Below, piece by piece: positions 6,183 through 7,343 of a stretch of 7,343 bases of DNA. A model generated the notes under the pieces. The model was not told where the DNA came from. It searched no databases and was given only the letters and a program-made list of their open reading frames with translations. Position 1 is the first letter of the stretch. Each line of letters opens with the position of its first letter. The translations under genes and the position numbers were made by a program. Where the stretch lies: contig JBBRLG010000388.1 of assembly GCA_038231495.1 (NCBI GenBank), positions 1 through 7,343 of the forward strand. The letters run 5' to 3'. The stretch is from JBBRLG01 sp038231495. Lineage in GTDB: Bacteria; Planctomycetota; Planctomycetia; Gemmatales; Gemmataceae.

Positions 6183-6224
6183 TTACACAGGCTCACAATC
6201 AGATTCCAAGACGTGTCCGATGGC
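6183..6224 (-). pseudogene. in-frame remnant of the toxin C-terminus beyond the amber codon
   Basis: Directly after TAG 6225-6227 the frame reads AIGHVLESDCEPV and then TAA. The segment gives a plausible final helix and tail for the toxin. It is either the dead end of a gene with a point nonsense mutation, translated only by read-through, or the result of a sequencing error. I cannot exclude that the 100-aa form is the native length. Confidence 0.45.
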
Positions 6225-6527
6225 CTAGATAACGTCACGAAGCCTGATGTCGTCCAGGATGCCGACCGGCCCGGATGCAAGATCGAGTTGCGCCTTTTCG
6301 ATGGAAAGCATGTTTTCACATTGCGCGACGCAGTCCATTGTGAATCCAAATTGGCCAGCCAGGAAGGGAACGCAATTGGGGAGCGTGCGCCGGACGGCGA
6401 AGCGGGCCGAAGTGCAGACGACGACCAGGGCGTAGTTCCCGCGGTTCAAATCTGCGCGCGAGACGACGAGGACCCGATGCCGTCCGGCCAAGAGGAAGTC
6501 GGCGAGATAGATTTCGCCCGCTTTCAT
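6225..6527 (-). CDS. MazF/PemK-like toxin, probably cut short by an amber codon
   Basis: 100 aa from ATG at 6527 to TAG at 6225-6227. The MazF/PemK pattern is recognisable: GEIYLADF (residues 4-11), HRVLVVSRADLNRGN (17-31), VVVCTSA (35-41), LPNCVPF, DCVAQCENMLSIEKAQL and GPVGILDD before the C-terminal helix. MazF-family toxins are ribonucleases that cut mRNA or other RNA at short sites. Family members usually have RPVLVVS at the active-site strand; here the Arg-Pro is His17-Arg18, with Arg16 next to it, while Thr39-Ser40 are kept. Beyond the TAG the same frame continues for 13 sense codons (AIGHVLESDCEPV) to TAA at 6183-6185, which reads like the natural end of the protein. The start overlaps the antitoxin stop by one base (TAATG), so translation is probably coupled. 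Activity is uncertain because of the missing C-terminus and the altered motif. Confidence 0.82.
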   Translation of the reverse strand: MKAGEIYLADFLLAGRHRVLVVSRADLNRGNYALVVVCTSARFAVRRTLPNCVPFLAGQFGFTMDCVAQCENMLSIEKAQLDLASGPVGILDDIRLRDVI

Positions 6528-6745
6528 TACCCGTCCTCGTTCATGCGGCCGATGGCGTTCTGCAAGGCTCTCGGCTGGATTGCTTTGTGGCGCTTTTCGT
6601 CCTCGACAATTTCGCGGACGTTTTCATACTCTGCCAGCGGCAGAAGAATGTAGGCGGCCTTCGTCCGCGGGTCGATGACGCGCGGCGGTTCTTCCCCATC
6701 CTGGTCGAGGGTGTGTTGCTGCTCCTCTGTCAGTTCAATGCTCAT
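6527..6745 (-). CDS. antitoxin partner of the MazF-like toxin (not of MazE/AbrB type)
   Basis: 72 aa; ATG at 6745 with AAGGAG ending 5 nt upstream (GGAG at 6751-6754). The stop overlaps the toxin ATG by one base. Visible parts are an acidic N-terminal helix (SIELTEEQQHTLDQDGEEPP), a central RVIDPRTKAAYILLPLAEYENVREIVEDE segment typical of small antitoxins that bind DNA as dimers and meet the toxin through their C-terminal helix, and a loose C-terminal tail. The central part is reminiscent of Phd/YefM-like proteins (a strand pair followed by an EYE...R..ED helix) rather than MazE. Order antitoxin-then-toxin and overlap fit a type II toxin-antitoxin operon. It is expected to neutralise the ribonuclease and to repress the operon (family knowledge). 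It looks intact even though its toxin may not be. The 80-aa gene lies 58 bp upstream on the same strand; no clear promoter is visible between them. Confidence 0.8.
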   Translation of the reverse strand: MSIELTEEQQHTLDQDGEEPPRVIDPRTKAAYILLPLAEYENVREIVEDEKRHKAIQPRALQNAIGRMNEDG

Positions 6746-6803
6746 GTTGTCTCCTTTTCACTCCTGTGCCGGGTGCCAGGTTTTCATCTTCGGCCGTTTC
6801 CGA

Positions 6804-7046
6804 CTATCGCGGCTCGGTTGACGCGATACTCAACGGTTCAGCCGCGGTAACATGCAAAAGCGCGCAGATCTTGAACTCGGCCGGCACGCCGTCATCGGCG
6901 ATGTCGATGCCGACGAGGATGCTCGTCTTGGTCAACATAGTCATCTCCGGATGGCGGACCTCATAAGTCTGCCCGCTCGACATCACGAGCCGAAACGGTT
7001 TGAACGGCCGTTGTGTCAGGAGTTCGCGGAAGGTTTGCAGAGTCAT
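6804..7046 (-). CDS. conserved-looking 80-aa protein of unknown function
   Basis: ATG at 7046 to TAG at 6804-6806. The protein begins TLQTFRELLTQRPFKPFRLV and continues with MSSGQTYEVRHPEM (residues 22-35), TMLTKTSILVGID and EFKICALLHVTAAEPL. The pattern of short beta strands with a Gly-rich turn suggests a small compact beta fold; no membrane segment or catalytic motif is visible. I recall similar 'RPF.PFR..MSSG..YEVRHPEM' proteins as common uncharacterised ORFs in planctomycetes, often in several copies per genome, but cannot name a family. Start choice: a GAGG lies 11 nt upstream (7058-7061), rather far, while a TATACT box ends 5 nt before the ATG, so the message may be leaderless. Its end is 58 bp before the antitoxin, so it may share a transcript with the toxin-antitoxin pair. 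Confidence 0.78.
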   Translation of the reverse strand: MTLQTFRELLTQRPFKPFRLVMSSGQTYEVRHPEMTMLTKTSILVGIDIADDGVPAEFKICALLHVTAAEPLSIASTEPR

Positions 7047-7051
7047 TGTAA

Positions 7052-7057
7052 AGTATA
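7052..7057 (-). promoter_or_regulatory. candidate -10 box immediately before the 80-aa gene
   Basis: On the minus strand TATACT (five of six to TATAAT) ends 5 nt before the ATG at 7046. Transcription would start at or next to the ATG. The -35 region is weak (TGATGA at about 17-18 bp). If real, the GAGG at 7058-7061 cannot be a ribosome binding site for that transcript. Confidence 0.3.
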
Positions 7058-7077
7058 CCTCGCATTAAGCGTCGTCA

Positions 7078-7248
7078 TCAGTCGGACGGTTGCTCGACCA
7101 ACTTTTCCGCCAAGTGCATGTAAAAGATGTCCAGTGTTGTCGATTGGTTGCTGACGGATTGAAGATAATCATCTCCGCAAACGTGACCAAAAAAGACGCG
7201 GACCCGAATGGCACTTCCTGAAGCCTCTAAGCCTTTGCATGGCGGGCC
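7078..7248 (-). pseudogene. orphan C-terminal coding fragment next to the transposase end
   Basis: The frame is open from 7248 (after a TAA at 7249-7251) to TGA at 7078-7080, 56 codons without a usable start codon near its beginning. The later part reads like real protein: GHVCGDDYLQSVSNQ, then TTLDIFYMHLAEKLVEQPSD. Its left part overlaps the transposase 3' end in another frame, so only the portion after the IS boundary (probably from about 7190-7210 down to 7078) would be genuine. I do not recognise the family. Interpretation: the 3' end of a gene interrupted by the insertion sequence, with the 80-aa gene following 31 bp downstream. It could also be a chance open frame. Confidence 0.35.
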
Positions 7249-7343
7249 TTACGCGCTTTGTTGCGGGGAACTTTGAGGAACGGGTAGTGCTTTTGTCGGC
7301 GCTTGCGGGCCCGCGGTTCGCTCCGGTCGGGCCGGTCGCCCAC
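7227..7343 (-). CDS. probable IS4-type DDE transposase, C-terminal end (5' part outside window)
   Basis: The minus-strand frame is open from the window edge to TAG at 7227-7229, showing 38 residues: VGDRPDRSEPRARKRRQKHY followed by PFLKVPRNKARKARHAKA. The strongly basic RPDR.EPRA.KRR.K.Y..L..PR pattern is one I associate with the C-terminal tail of IS4-family transposases common in planctomycetes, cyanobacteria and proteobacteria. These enzymes cut and rejoin the ends of their insertion sequence. Only the tail is visible, so catalytic residues, completeness and family cannot be verified. The end of the element should lie just beyond the stop, within about 7180-7226, but its terminal inverted repeat cannot be identified without the other end. 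Confidence 0.6.
   Translation of the reverse strand: MGDRPDRSEPRARKRRQKHYPFLKVPRNKARKARHAKA

Noticed and set aside
5991..6653. 220-codon plus-strand open frame over the toxin and antitoxin
   Set aside because: Antisense to two recognisable minus-strand genes and starting within the palindromic repeats; no ribosome binding site.
7078..7187. Alternative short minus-strand ORF starting at an ATG in another frame over the orphan fragment
   Set aside because: Its translation (MIIFNPSATNRQHW...) is Trp/Ser/Arg-rich with no structure and no ribosome binding site, less protein-like than the overlapping frame ending VEQPSD.

Overview
The window looks like chromosomal DNA of a planctomycete, most likely a Gemmata-type bacterium (Gemmataceae). 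The DNA is GC-rich. It carries an ECF sigma factor fused through one membrane helix to a WD40 propeller and a PSD1/DUF1553-like tail, an Uma2-family nuclease gene, a long multi-pass membrane protein, and a small 'PFKPFR...VRHPEM' protein of a type I associate with this group. This assignment rests on recalled family resemblance, not on a search.

Layout, left to right. (1) Positions 1-792 (+) hold the C-terminal part of a multi-pass membrane protein cut by the window edge. (2) Positions 948-1334 (+) encode a 128-aa protein I do not recognise; it ends at a very strong intrinsic terminator (1348-1398). (3) Positions 1403-1966 (-) encode an Uma2-family PD-(D/E)XK protein, convergent with (2). (4) Positions 2205-3110 (-) encode a GT2 / dolichol-phosphate-mannose-synthase-like glycosyltransferase. 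(5) A 375-bp divergent control region (3111-3485) has a candidate promoter and a 22-bp palindrome on the glycosyltransferase side. (6) Positions 3486-5699 (+) encode the 737-aa membrane-anchored sigma factor/WD40 protein. (7) A tRNA-Cys(GCA) lies at 5796-5867 (+). (8) A gene-free stretch (5868-6182) contains a family of ACCCTTGCCAA palindromes. (9) A minus-strand cluster follows: an 80-aa conserved-looking protein, a 72-aa antitoxin and a MazF/PemK-like toxin whose frame carries an in-frame amber codon 13 codons before its next stop. (10) At the right edge are the 3' end of a probable IS4-type transposase and, overlapping it in another frame, an orphan C-terminal coding fragment, together suggesting an IS insertion scar.

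Genes 1-6 look like ordinary chromosomal content, with membrane, glycosylation and signalling functions but no single pathway. The segment downstream of the tRNA looks accessory: repeats, a toxin-antitoxin pair, an unknown small gene and an IS edge. The points most worth checking are the sigma/WD40/PSD1-tail fusion, the toxin's amber codon, the post-tRNA palindromes and the orphan reading frame next to the transposase.
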